DNA of 64,000 nucleotides. Source: Hypomesus transpacificus. Taxonomy: Eukaryota; Chordata; Actinopteri; Osmeriformes; Osmeridae. The stretch spans positions 5,646,510 through 5,710,509 of the forward strand of contig NC_061063.1 in NCBI RefSeq assembly GCF_021917145.1. The letters run 5' to 3'. Both the position numbers and the translations under genes were made by a program. Shown here piece after piece: positions 48,533-60,562 of the stretch; position 1 is the stretch's first letter; each line of letters opens with the position of its first letter. The notes beneath the pieces were generated by a model. That model had not been told where the DNA came from, ran no database searches, and saw only the letters and a program-made list of their open reading frames with translations.

Positions 48533-51500
48533 GTACGTTTGTTTGATTTATTTTGTACTAGATAAGTAGATTTTTCACATTTACACCTCAAATGTTATGT
48601 ATGCATTAATATTCGATTTAAAAGCCTGTTTGAAAGCAAGACTAGCCAAGAAGCTAGCTGTTACCTAGCTAGGCTAACGTCAATTTCAGTAACTACAGCT
48701 AACGTTTGCAGGGTTTATTGCAAGGGTTATCCATCTTGTAAGGTCTAAGCGAGTTGTTTTGTGTGGTAGCTAAATTATTTTAGATAAATATTATTTTATT
48801 TAGTAGCAAAGTTGTCTGACTTAGCACGCTTATTTGCTACACCAAGCAATAAGAAAGGTTAGCTAGCTGGCGACTCGGCTGGTATCCATTCAGATAGATG
48901 GCTAGGTAGCTACAGTAAAACTAAAGGGCTAGCTAGGTAGCTACAGTAAAAAGGGTGTGTGGAAAGAGGTGATACAGCTAGCCAGCTACAAGTGAACCAC
49001 TGTCTGCCAGTAACGTTTGCTGTACTGACCAAATTGGTATCTAGCTAACTACACATTGTAATGTGAAATGTAATTCTATTTGTTGGGTGTACATGCACGA
49101 AGGTTAACGATGACTGATGACAAGGTTACATACAGTTAAGCTGTGACTCAAAGTTCTAATTGCATGATAAGGCGCAATGCTAACGTCTGGAGGTAGATAC
49201 TCGATAAAAAATGAATTCGAATGCCTTCTTGATAGGACATAGATTGTTGGTATTTTGATAGGTTAAAACAAAGACCTCTACAGTATTTATCTCAGAGGTT
49301 TGATATGGTGTTATTTTCGCATGGTAGAAGGTGTGTGAGGGAGCGAGCGATATGAGTCCACAGGGGGTCATTCTCAGTGCTTTGGGTATCTCTACCAGTT
49401 TCCAATTGAGTTCTACTCCAAACCTTGTCCCTGTCCAGACAATTACACACACACACACACACACACACACAACTCAGTGACTTAGGTCACCATGCAGTGG
49501 GTAGTGTGTGAGCAGGGTTCAGGTGTAACAGATATGACCAACAGGCCTATTGGATGTCTATTATCCTACAGGCCAACTATCGTTCACCGAAATTGATATC
49601 ATTTGAGTAAAACACACGGGTGGTGCCGGCCCTGCGGGCTTGTCGACTCTTTTCCATAAAGCAAAGCCCTTAGCCCTCGTGTTATCTGTGAGTATTGATG
49701 TTAACATGGGCCCGTTATGACTTCACTGGTAACCTGAATGTCAGACAGTCAGGTTCAATGGTTACACAGGCCTAGTCTAGGTGGTAGGCTTAAGTCTACT
49801 TCTAGTCTGGAGGACAACATGACCCTGCTGGTCTCTGTTTTGGTCCCATGATGAGTTATAGTTGACCCTTCAACTTGTAAGACAGAAGCCCCTGAGGACA
49901 GAACAGGTTAGCACAAGTCAGGTGGTTTATCATTATGACCTGGATACAGGTGCACCGCATTTCAAAGCTCTCCTACACAGATTAAATATATTAAATCATA
50001 AATCAGCTTGTTATCTAGGCTACTTTCTGTTGAGTTGATATACACCACGACTAGGGGTTTACCTGATTATGTGAGGTTTCTGGGATACTTTTCACAAATA
50101 AGAGTATTGATCTTTAATTAGTTTTGGGGATGAGTTAACAATCCTACATAACTGACACTTGATTTCCACTAATGATGTCACTTCCCTCCCCTCTTTTCCC
50201 TTTCTCTTGTTTCCCAGGAGACAGCGGAAAGGTGACGACGGTGGTCGCCACGCCCGGCCAGGGCCCGGACCGCCCCCAGGAGGTGTCGTACACAGACATC
50301 AAGGTGATCGGCAACGGCTCGTTTGGTGTGGTCTACCAGGCACGACTCATCGACAGCCAGGAGATGGTGGCCATCAAGAAGGTCCTGCAGGACAAGCGGT
50401 TCAAGGTAGGGGTGGTGTCCTACAGGGTAGAGTTCTTCTTCTTCCACAAGTTCGACTGATGGATTCTTCTCCCCTGCAGAACCGAGAACTCCAGATCATG
50501 AGGAAGCTGGACCACTGCAACATCGTCAGGCTACGCTACTTCTTCTATTCCAGTGGTGAAAAGGTACGTCTCTCGTTTTCACCACAGCGCCCCCAGCCTT
50601 TCTCAGAAGCCTCACTAGTCTTCACCATGGTCCTTCACTGCTGCCCCTCTCTCCTCCGTAGAAGGATGAGGTATACCTTAACCTGGTGCTGGACTTCGTC
50701 CCAGAGACTGTGTACAGAGTGGCCCGCCACTTCAACAAGGCCAAGAGCATCATTCCTATTATTTACGTCAAGGTAAAACTCATATGCATACCGTCTTTAG
50801 ACCTCCCTCACCCACCTCTCTGTGGACCTTCCTATCTCTTCATTCACTTTCAGAGAATACATCTCTGATCTATAGGACTTATCTCTTTCCCCCCCCCGCC
50901 CCCCCAGGTGTACATGTATCAGCTCTTCCGTAGCCTGGCCTACATCCACTCCCAGGGGGTGTGTCACCGAGATATCAAGCCCCAGAACCTGCTAGTGGAT
51001 CCAGAGACAGCCATTCTCAAGCTCTGTGACTTTGGCAGGTACAGACTCGGACCCCCTTTGACAGTGCAGCCGTTCTCAGGCTTAACAGGACTGGAAGCAT
51101 TCACATATCAGATATCCACTGAAATGGTTGTGAGTGGAATGCCAGAGATGTAGGTGACAGCTAGCGGGTACATGAATAACCGAGATGGATGACTCCATGT
51201 GAGAGTCTATCAGTAAGAGGCAGGGGGTTTTCAGCTCCACCTCCATGACCGTCCCCCTCCTTTTGTTTGCCACACAGTGCGAAGCAGCTGATCCGCGGGG
51301 AGCCCAACGTGTCGTACATCTGCTCACGGTATTACCGCGCCCCGGAGCTCATCTTCGGGGCCACCGACTACACAGCCAACATTGACATCTGGTCAGCGGG
51401 CTGCGTGCTGGCAGAGCTGCTGCTGGGCCAGCCCATCTTCCCCGGAGACAGCGGCGTGGACCAGCTAGTGGAGATCATCAAGGTAGGTGGCAGAGCGTGT

Positions 51501-52859
51501 TTGTGGGTTGTTGTTGTTGTTGTTGGGGGGGCGGGGGGTGAGTCTGAGAGATTAGATGTGTGTATATATGGAGGGGGGTTAGCGATATGTGTGTTTGTCT
51601 ATTGGGCTCCACCCACCCACCCAGCCACCGGCCTGCCTCCTCCCGTCCCTCAGGTCCTGGGGACCCCGACCAGAGAGCAGATCCGAGAGATGAACCCCAA
51701 CTACACAGAGTTCAAGTTCCCCCAGATCAAGGCCCACCCCTGGACCAAGGTACCTGGCCTCTCTCCCAGGAGACAAGGCAGCTCCCCTCTGCTGCCGCCA
51801 GCCTAGACAGATTTGGGATTAGGAATGTAAACTTGCCAAGACTGTTGTTTCAGTGTGTAATCACTTTTTAAAAATCCCTCTAGCGCCCATATCTGTCTTT
51901 CCTCCATGTCTTCCTCCATCTAATCCTTGCTTTAATCTCTACCCACCATGCCCTCTCTCGTTGGTTCACCACCCCAGGTGTTTAAGCCTCGCACCCCTCC
52001 CGAGGCCATCGCCCTGTGCTCCCGCCTGCTGGAGTACACCCCCGCCACACGCTTCTCCCCCCTCGAAGCCTGCGCGCACACCTTCTTCGATGAACTCCGC
52101 CAGCCCAACGCCCGTCTGCCCAGCGGGAGAGACCTGCCTCTGCTCTTCAACTTCAGCACCACCGGTACGTCCTCCTGAGATCGTTACCACACACACGCGC
52201 GCGTACACACGCGCACACACACACACACCCACACTGTCACCATGGTGCTTTGACCTCTCTTTGTGTTTCTGTCCGTCTCCTTCCAGAGCTGTCCATCCAG
52301 CCCCAGCTCAACTCCACCCTCATCCCTCCTCACGTCCGCGTTCAGACCTCCGCCTCCTCTCACGGTACGATGGCACGCTCCACAGCACCATCACAGTAGT
52401 CCTGCCTTTCCTAAAGGAAAGGACATGCCGCTAAGTCGTATTGCTGCTAGACACGGTTAAAAACACTCACAACATTGTGCCACCATACTTACTTTAGGGT
52501 TAATAAGTGCACAATATTTGATGATGATAAATAAATAAACAAAAAGTATGCATCCTACAGTTTCAAAGTCCCGCCAGCAGGGGGTGGTGTTGGAAGCACC
52601 TCAGTCCCAGATTGGCTGTCGTAGTTACAATGTTAACACATGGTGGAAATTGCATGTACAGTATATCAATATGATTACTAGTATATCTCAAATAGGATGA
52701 ATAGTTCTTTTGAAACAAGTAGAGTATTCAATGGTATTTATGTCCTCTGTTTTTCTTCTCCCTCCCCCCTCTCTCCCCTGGGTCTCCTCCATAGATGGGA
52801 TTGGTTCTGATGGCTCGTCTCAACACAGCTCTGTACCCGGCTCCCTCAACAGCACCTGA
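48358..52859 (+). CDS. gsk3a: Glycogen synthase kinase 3 alpha, ten coding exons
   Basis: Ser/Thr kinase (CMGC family) of the insulin and Wnt pathways that phosphorylates primed substrates. Exons: 48358-48532, 50218-50405, 50480-50563, 50662-50772, 50908-51038, 51278-51482, 51654-51749, 51978-52164, 52287-52364, 52795-52859 (TGA). The sum is 1320 nt, 439 aa (human alpha 483, beta 420). Visible parts are inhibitory-site RTSSFAE with Ser11 as the AKT/PKA target, Gly loop GNGSFGVV (90-97), VAIKK with Lys112, HRDIKPQN with Asp208, DFG with Asp227, and activation-loop Tyr243 in [12 protein letters not shown]. The alpha type is favoured by [22 protein letters not shown] and ELSIQP; the SLNST end recalls beta. 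The N-terminal Gly-rich extension of mammalian alpha is shorter here. It lies head-to-tail behind cic. Confidence 0.95.
48901..48951. repeat. Direct repeat pair in gsk3a intron 1
   Basis: A 20-base word starting GCTAGGTAGCTACAG occurs at 48901 and again at 48932, within GCTA-rich sequence (48640-48960). Confidence 0.85.
51278..51482 (+). CDS. gsk3a: gsk3a exon 6: activation loop and substrate-docking lobe
   Basis: [60 protein letters not shown]. It contains activation-loop Tyr243 and the residues that form the primed-phosphate pocket in GSK3. Confidence 0.97.
52574..52587 (+). promoter_or_regulatory. CTCF-like motif in gsk3a intron 9
   Basis: CCAGCAGGGGGTGG, the same 14-mer as at 3054-3067. 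Confidence 0.35.
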
Positions 52860-55205
52860 ACCATCATCAACCTCAGCTCACCTGCCAGCCCCCCAACCCT
52901 GCGTGCACACACACACACACACTCACACACTCACACACATACTACATCCTGGACAGCTTTCTCCATGCTGCTTGTTATCTCCCATTGGTTAGAGCCATTC
53001 CTTTTTGTACTGTACATATACACACCTGGGAACTTTTGTTAACATTCAACTCAAACAAAACTAGTGCTCTGAGAGACATGGACACACTCAGTGTTATTTC
53101 ATGCCCTACTTTGACTCATTAGCTCAGTTCTATGTGTATGGTTAGAACTCTGATGCTGCTGCTGATTGGTCGAAGGTCCTGTTGGAGGGGCGGGTCCTCT
53201 GGATAGTAACTTTTTTTTCTTAATTGTATTTTTCGTATTCCTTCCGCTTATTCTTTTTTCCCCCAACAATACTTTTTTTGTTGAATTCGTTTTCTTTTAA
53301 CTCTAGTTTATTTATTGGAGACAGATGACCACATGATGACCTCATGTTAGAGAGAAAAGCTCTCTCACCTCCAGGGCTCCCATTTAGAGTATTTTCAACA
53401 CATACCTCCCTTCAACCATACCTGGGATTGACCTCCATTCTAATACGACAGGACTGGTGGAAGGCAGCAGAATTGTCAGGGTGTGACTTTTCCCTTATCG
53501 GGTCAGAGGTCAACTCCCAATGAGAGGAGGAAGGTTTTGTGATTTCAGACGAGGATGTCGTGTTTTTTCATCTTCTGGCTAGTCAGAAACCATGAAGACC
53601 CCCCCCCCCTCCCCTTGACAGGGCGTTTTAGAAGCAAATTGTTTAGTTGTGGAAACACATACTCGGGCCTGGGCGCTATATGGACGTGGAGAGAAACAAT
53701 AGTGTTTTTATACGTTTTATTAAATTACCATGAACACTGATGACAACAGCTGCTTTTCCCCCCCTTTTTTGCATACTTAATGTAAATGTATTTATTATTT
53801 TAAATAGGTTTTCAGAGTGCCACTATTCACTCTGAAAAGGTTGGGGAGGGACGAAAGGGGAGGGAGGTGGAAGTGATTGATTTACTAGCTCTATTTGTTA
53901 GCCATTTTCCATCGGTGGGAACTTTTTCTAAGGAAGTCTTAATATTGGTTGCAAGAAGGATTTCCATAGAAATAAGACACACAAACACACATACGCACCC
54001 ATGTGCTGGATTGAGACAGCAGTTGTAAAGGATTTAACAACTGTGGTACAGCCGTCTATATAAAGAAAGTATCTATATAGGCTTTCAGCAGCCATTTTGA
54101 CTAGAGTATTAACTATGGAATAACTGACTCCTGCTTGAACAGGACACATCTCTGTGCCCTTCAGTTCTGTGACATAGGGTTTGTAAGTGTGTGTGAATGT
54201 GAGTTTGTAACCATGTCTACTCTTGTTGCCAATGTCGTAGGCAGGATTTAGAGTTTCTTTAATCCTGACATCATGTAGCTACTTCACGTGAGACGATGTG
54301 GGAAGGTTGAGGGGTAAAGCATGACTGGGGTTTGGTGTCCGACAATAGTGTGTGTGTGTGTGTGTGTTGTCCTTGTAAGCTGTACCCTTCAATCCAGACC
54401 GCACAGTTTAAAAGCCAGTGTAGTAGGTTTAGATCAGTTGTCAGTACTGACCACTTGAAAGCTTCTAGTGCAAGCCTTTTCTATTGTGAAACCCTGCCCT
54501 CTCGTCTTACAATGTGATCAAAAACCCTGTATAATAACTTTGTTTTACAGAACACTGTACTGTAGGTATGTTTTATTAAGCTTCCCTGGTGTCCCCTGTA
54601 AGGTGGGGTTTGGGCATTAGCACCAGTTATAAACCTGAAAAGATTGAACTCTTTCCCATGTGGCACCTCGGGAAAGAAAATACATTTAGCACACCTTATG
54701 TTGACATCCTTTGATTTCAGAAGCCATTAGTTCCCCCCTCCCCCCTAATGTATGTACTCTTGTTGCACATGTGTAAATATCTCACATTTGTGTTTATTTT
54801 TTATTCCAATGTTTGTTGGATTGACCTGTCATGGGATGTGAGCTGGTCACCACGGCCCAGGTTCATTTTCCATTCATCTGTTTGTAAATACTCTTTTTTT
54901 TTTTTTTTTTTTTCATGTCCTGATCCAAGATGTACAGAAATTAAATTGATGCTTTTCACCTCAACCTGACCCTCCCCTACCTCCCTCCCTGGTCGTGTTC
55001 TCCCAACGTGCTGGATCTCTCTCCTCTGCCGCTTGTTCTAGATCCCCAGACTATGGTAGCGGGCATTTGTCTGTCAGACAAGTTGGGAGAGCTGAAATAG
55101 TGCAGACCAGCTCAATAAACCAGGAGGAGGGACACAGAACCCCCCATCTGTCTGTGTGTATGATATGGGCTCATTTAATAAAGTGATGAAACAGGAGATG
55201 GTCTG
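52860..55205 (+). other. gsk3a: gsk3a 3' untranslated region (inferred)
   Basis: Gene-free, with long T tracts (54894-54913) and moderate AT content. Candidate ends are ATTAAA near 54941 and AATAAA at 55177-55182; the latter is the last signal before the strand switch. Confidence 0.5.
55177..55182 (+). terminator. gsk3a: Polyadenylation signal AATAAA (gsk3a)
   Basis: Canonical hexamer at the end of the gsk3a downstream region. Confidence 0.45.
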
Positions 55206-55556
55206 AGGATTTTACTGATGTCAGGATGAGTGGCCATAGCAATGGCTGTAGGCTTACTGACAAATGTAATTTAAACTGTAAAGACCATTCCATAGCATAG
55301 TTGTGGATGCATTATAGGTCTAGACTAGCATTGAGGCAGCAATCATTTTGAGGTCCAAATAGTGGGACAGACTGTTTAACACTTCAATGTCTACATCAAC
55401 ACCTCACCTGACCATGCATCATCACATCTATCAAGTTGGCAGCTGACAGCCAATAACAATTTTTCACTTGTGTTTATTTCCATACTAGTCAATTATTCAC
55501 AGAGAAGGTCAGCCAATTCAACTTTTACACACTGAAGTACTTGTCAAAACACAAAC
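55206..55556. other. Convergent intergenic stretch between gsk3a and the first lectin gene
   Basis: No gene or repeat recognised. Transcription from both sides should end here. Confidence 0.5.
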
Positions 55557-55562
55557 TTTATT
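55557..55562 (-). terminator. Polyadenylation signal AATAAA of lectin gene 1, beyond a Tc1 insertion
   Basis: The minus strand reads TTTCTCATTCAATAAAGT. The second lectin gene has almost the same sequence around its own signal at 60287-60292, so this one probably belongs to lectin gene 1 although it lies 1.7 kb from the stop codon, across the Tc1 element. Confidence 0.6.
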
Positions 55563-55604
55563 GAATGAGAAACATCACAGAATCCCAACAATAATTCAGA
55601 GATA

Positions 55605-55826
55605 CAGTGCCCTCCAAAAGTATTGGAACAGTGAGGCGAATTCCTTTATTTTTGCTGTAGACTGAAAACATTTGGGCTTGACATCAAATAATGAACGTGA
55701 GACCAGAGATCAACGTTTCAGCTTTTATTTCCAGGTATTTACATCAGGATCTGATGCACAACTAAGAAAATATCACATTTTGTTTGAATCCACCCATTTG
55801 TCATGTGAGCAAAAGTATTGGAACAG
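55605..55826 (+). repeat. Left inverted repeat of the Tc1-like element
   Basis: The repeated CAAAAGTATTGGAACA word occurs at the outer and inner ends. On the minus strand it carries AATAAA words at 55645-55650 and 55734-55739. Confidence 0.9.
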
Positions 55827-55858
55827 ATATACTTAAAACATATTTAAGTGAATAAGAC

Positions 55859-56898
55859 TTAATATTTAGTTGCAAATCCTTTGCTTTCAATAACTGCAGC
55901 AAGTCTGTGACCCATTGACGTCACCAAACTTTTGCATTCTTCCTTTTTGATGCTTTCCCAGGCTTTCACTGCAGCCTCTTTCAGTTGTTGTTTGTTTTGT
56001 GGGGTTCCTCCCTTCAGTCTCCTCTTAAGCAGGTAAAATGCATGCTCTATAGGGTTTAAGTCTGGAGATTGACTTGGCCAGTCTAATACCTTCCATTTCT
56101 TGCCCCTGATGAACTCCTTTGTTGTTTTGGCAGTGTGTTTTGGGTCGTTATCTTGCTGCATGATGAAGGCTCTGCCAATCAGTTTGGTTGCATCTTTCCT
56201 TAAATTGGCAGACAAAATGTTTCTGTAGACTTCCGAGTTCATTTTGCTGCTGCCATCATGTGTTACATCCTCAATGAAGATTAATGAGCCCGTCCAGAAG
56301 AAGAAGCCATGCAAGCCCAAGCCATGACATTACCTCCACCGTGTTTCACAGATGAGCTTGTGTGTTTGGGATCATGAGCAGTTCCTTTCTTTCTCCAAAC
56401 TTTAGCCTTTCCATCACTTTGGTAAAAGTTAATCTTTGTCTCATCAGTCCATAAAACTTTGTCCCAGAATTTTTGAGGTTAATCTCTGTACTTTTTGGCA
56501 AATTCCAGCCTGGCCTTCCTATTCTTCTTGCTAATGAGTGGTTTGCATCTTCTGGTGTAGCCCTTGTACTTTTGTTCATGAAGTCTTCTGCGAACAGTAG
56601 ATAGTGATACCTTCACTCCTGCCATCTGGAGGTTGTTGCTGATCTCACTAACAGTTGTTTTAGGGTCTTTCTTTACAGCTCTCACAATGTTTCTGTCATC
56701 AACTGCTGATGTTTTCCTTGGTCTACCTGTTCGACGTCTGTTACTTAGTACACCAGTAGTTTTCTTCTTCTTCAGGACATTCCAAATGGTTGTACTGGCT
56801 ATGGCCAATGTTTCTGCAATGGCTCTGATTGATTTTCCATCTTCTCTAAGACTCACAATTGCTTGTTTTTCACCCAAAGACAGCGCTCCGGTTTTCAT
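55859..56898 (-). pseudogene. Tc1-like transposase, inactivated
   Basis: The reading starts MKTGALSLGEKQAIVSLRED (56898; an upstream ATG in frame lies at 56934), with the paired-like helix-turn-helix RAIAETLAIASTTIWNVLKK, a GRPRK hook and a second HTH. An in-frame TAA follows FAKKYRD. The same frame then continues through the first catalytic block WTDETK to VMAWACM. A frameshift near 56300 precedes the rest, with the second Asp in QQDNDPKHTAKTT and the DD34E glutamate in SPDLNPIEHAFYLLK. It ends at TAA 55859-55861. One nonsense mutation and at least one frameshift make it non-functional, although the catalytic triad is preserved. Confidence 0.9.
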
Positions 56899-57044
56899 GT
56901 TGTTTTCACCTCTGAATACAGTCTGCATAGACAAAACCTATCTTACCCAATCTGAACCTGAGTGTAGACATTCAGTGGTATTTATTGATTGAATAATGTA
57001 TGTAATAGGACACACCTGGGCAACAAAACACACCTGTCAGTCAT

Positions 57045-57267
57045 ATGTTCCAATACTTTTGCTCACGTGACAAATGGGTGGGTTCGAACAAAAAGGTGAT
57101 ATTTTCTAATTTGTGCATCAGATCCTGATGTAAATACCTGGAAATAAAAGCTGAAACGTTGATCTCTGGTTTCACATTCATCGTTTGATGTCAAGCCCAA
57201 ATGTTTTCAGTCTACAGCAAAAATAAAGGAATTGGCCTCACTGTTCCAATACTTTTGGAGGGCACTG
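57045..57267 (-). repeat. Right inverted repeat of the Tc1-like element
   Basis: Reverse complement of the left repeat with scattered substitutions and small indels, which indicates some age since insertion. Confidence 0.9.
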
Positions 57268-57297
57268 TATAGTTGCGAGAAATGTACTAGATTAATG

Positions 57298-58555
57298 CTA
57301 TGTAGGGATTCTTAAAGAGCAGATGAACTCGGCTTGCAGATCACACTGAGCACCAAGCCAACCATGATCACCTGAGGAGCAACGGAACAGTCAGATAATA
57401 ACAAGGACTGAGACCGATCTAAGTCAATATTTATCCTACTTCCAAAGTTCATCATTAAATACGATGTCCTGCCACTCTCGTTGCTGTCATCCAAAGCATG
57501 CACGTGAATGTAGTCAAACTTGGACCCATCGCTCCAGAACCACGAATCTCTCTGAAGATTAACCAAATATTTGTCAAGATAATAAAGCATGGATGCAAGC
57601 ACTGATGCCTATGGACTATTACATCCACCCTTGCTTACGTCATAAACATTGGTCCCTCCAATCCATGTTCGGGTGGAAGCTCCTGTCTTTCTCTTGACCA
57701 TTTCCTGGAGGATGTTGTTCTGCTTCAAGGTGTGCACAGAGGCAAGGTGTGCACCCAAGCGCAAGCAGTACAACTGTCGAAAGAAATGATTCATTTTCTC
57801 AAAGAGCAACATTGTACCCAACTGAACAAAGTGTGCCACAAGCTTCCAACAGGCTAATTGAATATGACCCATAATTAGTATCAATGTGTACAATTATGCA
57901 CAAATACCAACTGCCCCTATACTCGGTTACCTCAGCATTAACCCAGTTAGTTGGATAGGACAGATAAAGGTAACATCTTTTCCCACATTTGGACCATCCT
58001 GGAGGACATCTACTCCCTGCTTCTCTTCTGGGGAAAGTGTGTTGTTTTTTGTCCTTAACCACATGTCCTTGAAAAGATGGAGAATGGGAAGAGAGCGAGA
58101 TCAGTTGTAAGGGTTGTTGTTTTTATATTTAGTTTAAATTTCATATAATTTCTTACATTCTTCAAGCCGTGGTTGCATGTTTTTTTCACCCAGCATTGTA
58201 ACAAAACAATTTTAAAACAGTATTTAATCATAATTTTGCTTGACATGCACCCAGCGTCTAACCCACCCAGCAGAGAAATTGTCATTGACAATGTGACTAT
58301 TTCAAATCAGAAGGCAACCTGATCTAATAAGAAGGTTACTATGACTGACAATCCTGGATTTAAATTAATATTCGTTTAAGAGCCACTATTATCGTTCCAG
58401 TCTAGTTACATACAGAAGTATATTTTATTCGGTTTAAGAAAATGTTTTCACATGTTCGTCTTCGTTAACAATATTGGTGTTATTGTGTTGTGCATCTCAC
58501 CTGTAGCCACAGTCACGGAAAAGCCGGCACAGAGAAGCAAATGAATGATCCACAT
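57298..58555 (-). CDS. Secreted C-type lectin-domain protein (ladderlectin / type II AFP class), copy 1
   Basis: Exons in reading order: 58555-58501, 58067-57931, 57773-57639, 57551-57440, 57371-57298 (TAG). All phases join (1,0,0,1) and give 170 aa. Residues 1-18 are a signal peptide (MWIIHLLLCAGFSVTVAT). The C-type lectin fold opens with CPPGWSKCGKRCYLYLS, then YCLRLGAHLASVHTLKQ, WIGGT, WFWSDGSKFDY and a final FICS. Compared without gaps to copy 2, the WND motif is WLG (151-153), the Ca2+/sugar triplet is DDS (130-132), and the core cysteine opposite Cys156 is Tyr140. Calcium-dependent sugar binding is therefore unlikely. A 5' UTR intron ends just before the leader (acceptor TTTTATTTTAG). 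A Tc1 copy lies 30 bp past the stop. Fish relatives are secreted innate-immunity lectins or ice-binding proteins. Confidence 0.85.
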
Positions 58556-58764
58556 TGCTAAGTTGTTGGAATCCTAAAATAAAACGAGTATTTTTTAGTC
58601 TGTCAGAACTCTTGCAAACATAATCTATTTTAAAATGTCAAACCATCGCAGAAATAGGGTCTATGCGAATTTCCGTTCAAGCTATTTTAGGTCGGACAAG
58701 TTGTGCACTAATGGATTCCAGCTGATGGTCATGGCTGCTTTACAGAGAGCCAGTTGCGAATCTA

Positions 58765-59020
58765 GGTTCCCACTTTTGGGGGGGGCTAAGCCCCGAGATA
58801 AAACCTATTGTTTTTCCTGTGACCCAGCAAAACTAGGGGGGTCTGGGGGCATGTTCCCCCAGAAGAAGTTGTTGAAAATATCCTTTTAGTGCCCTCTAGT
58901 GGGTTTTAGGAAGATACATTAACACATTTAGATTTCAAATATGATTATTCTTTTTTATTTTTTTTATTTTTTATTTGGGGGGGGCTAAGGAAACTTTTGG
59001 GGGGGCTCCAGCCCAGAATA
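58765..59020. repeat. G-tract repeat-like block, probably interspersed
   Basis: The words CTTTTGGGGGGGGCTAAGCC (about 58773) and CTTTTGGGGGGGCTCCAGCC (about 58995) form imperfect direct repeats around sequence with GGGGGGTCTGGGGGC facing CCCCCAG. The composition differs sharply from its AT-rich surroundings. Family unknown. Confidence 0.45.
58888..58903 (-). promoter_or_regulatory. CTCF-like motif between the lectin genes
   Basis: The minus strand reads CCCACTAGAGGGCACT, very close to the CTCF core CCACTAGRGGGCRC. It may instead be part of the interspersed repeat around it. Confidence 0.4.
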
Positions 59021-60286
59021 GGGCTAGATATGCCCATGCAGAGAGCGCCAATTACACTCACAACAAACAACACTAGTGGGCCATGTGTTTCATTGAAAAA
59101 CGTTCTCCCAAAGTGACATACATTTTCCCTTAACAAGGTTCAACAATAAATAATAATGCACATTCAGAAACAAACACAAACTACAAAAACGACTGAAGTC
59201 AGAGTACAATTCTAAATAACTAATCTGACAAGTGACAACACACACATTTAACCTGCACAGACAACCTTCCACAGCATCATCACCTGTTCTGCATGCTTCC
59301 TCTACAATTAAAGCAGATGAACATAGTGTCACAGGGGCATAGTGAGGTTTCACAGTGGTCATCCATCTCTTTTAAAATAACTAATAAAGAAACCAAATCC
59401 AGTAATTTGATGCTATGGAGTAGATTAGCTGATGTTCGGGAGGAAGGTAGCGCACCAAGACTCCTCCTTTACTCCAATCAACTCATACGCATCCCCGTTT
59501 TCAATTAGCCTACGAGTTCTGTATAAAGTCCGTTTCTCTGTTCCTTGTGCTAGTATGTTATCGTCACCCTCCCACCCTTCCCTTTCTTTTCTCTGCTTCT
59601 CCCTGTCGTCTATCCAGGCTTCCCGGGGAATCTGCTCAAACTTCTGCTCCGTGACCCACTAGGACTCTCCGCCACGGCCTGCTTCAATAAAAACATATTT
59701 TATTCAATTGCTGGTGTGTTACTGAACTCGTGAACTCAGCGTTATTTGTTATTTTTCACACTTTACCAGTTTCCCAAGGTGTGACAGGAGGGCTTTTTGC
59801 TGGACAGGGTAAGAAGAGGATTAGATAAGAGTCCCATCCTCCAAGTAAAACACTGTGTGATCACTACTGTCAGGTTTGAAGTTCTATATCTCTGTGAGAA
59901 GAAACAAAGACACCAGTATATGTTACTCTCTTTTTATGACTGGAACCTTTTGTTATTTACCAGCCTGTCATGGACTTACCCCATGGTGTCCTATCTAGTG
60001 GAAATAAAACATTTGATTTTGTACACAAGGATTTTAGCTTTACTCACATAAAAAAAAACACTGGTAATATTTTGTACACAACTGTATGTGATCAAATGCA
60101 TTCAGGTATATGACCATAGAAAGTCTCAATAACTGAACTACCAAATATGTGTTTGGTTCTGTAAAGGAGTTTCTTTGTGGGCTATTATAAATATGGACGT
60201 GAGTGAACAGGTGGAAGTTATCAGTGTGGTGGTAGCGCTCTGAACACAAAATAAGCTCTGACTGAATCATCTGTTGGTTTCAACAC

Positions 60287-60292
60287 TTTATT
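60287..60292 (-). terminator. Polyadenylation signal AATAAA of lectin gene 2
   Basis: The minus strand reads TTTCTCATTCAATAAAGT, 270 bases after the stop codon, and is shared with the signal of copy 1. Confidence 0.75.
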
Positions 60293-60562
60293 GAATGAGA
60301 AATACTTTTAAACAACGCTAAATAAAAGAATCACCAACCAATTAATCTTCTAATCAATCAACATTTTAAGAAAAGGTCCACAGAAAAAACAGGTTGGTTT
60401 TCAGTCATTTATATTCTAATGAGTACAATGAATTAACCAACTATAGTATCCACTCTATGGTTATAACAAACAGGATTTAGAATTGATTAATAATTGAGGA
60501 TGATTAAAAAATGATATATTCAAGGTCCATATAGTGCTGCAGCTTTACAAGCTGGTCTAACT

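Larger units (their letters stand above)
55605..57267 (-). mobile_element. Tc1-like (Tc1/mariner) element with long IR/DR inverted repeats
   Basis: The termini are CAGTGCCCTCCAAAAGTATT at 55605 and its reverse complement ending at 57267, flanked by TA at 55603-55604 and 57268-57269. The inverted repeats are about 220 bp (55605-55826 and 57045-57267) and differ at several places. Each contains the outer and an inner copy of the CAAAAGTATTGGAACA word, the IR/DR arrangement of fish Tc1 elements. The transposase lies on the minus strand and is broken. Length (1663 bp) is near full size. Confidence 0.95.
58556..60286. other. Spacer between the two lectin genes
   Basis: Contains the upstream region of lectin gene 1 and the downstream flank of gene 2. 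A G-rich repeat-like block covers 58765-59020. AATAAA on the plus strand near 59686 (CTTCAATAAAAACA) suggests the end of an unidentified transcript or retroelement. No gene recognised. Confidence 0.5.

Noticed and set aside
55859..56934. Tc1 transposase as an active gene
   Set aside because: An internal stop after FAKKYRD and a frameshift before the second catalytic aspartate interrupt it.
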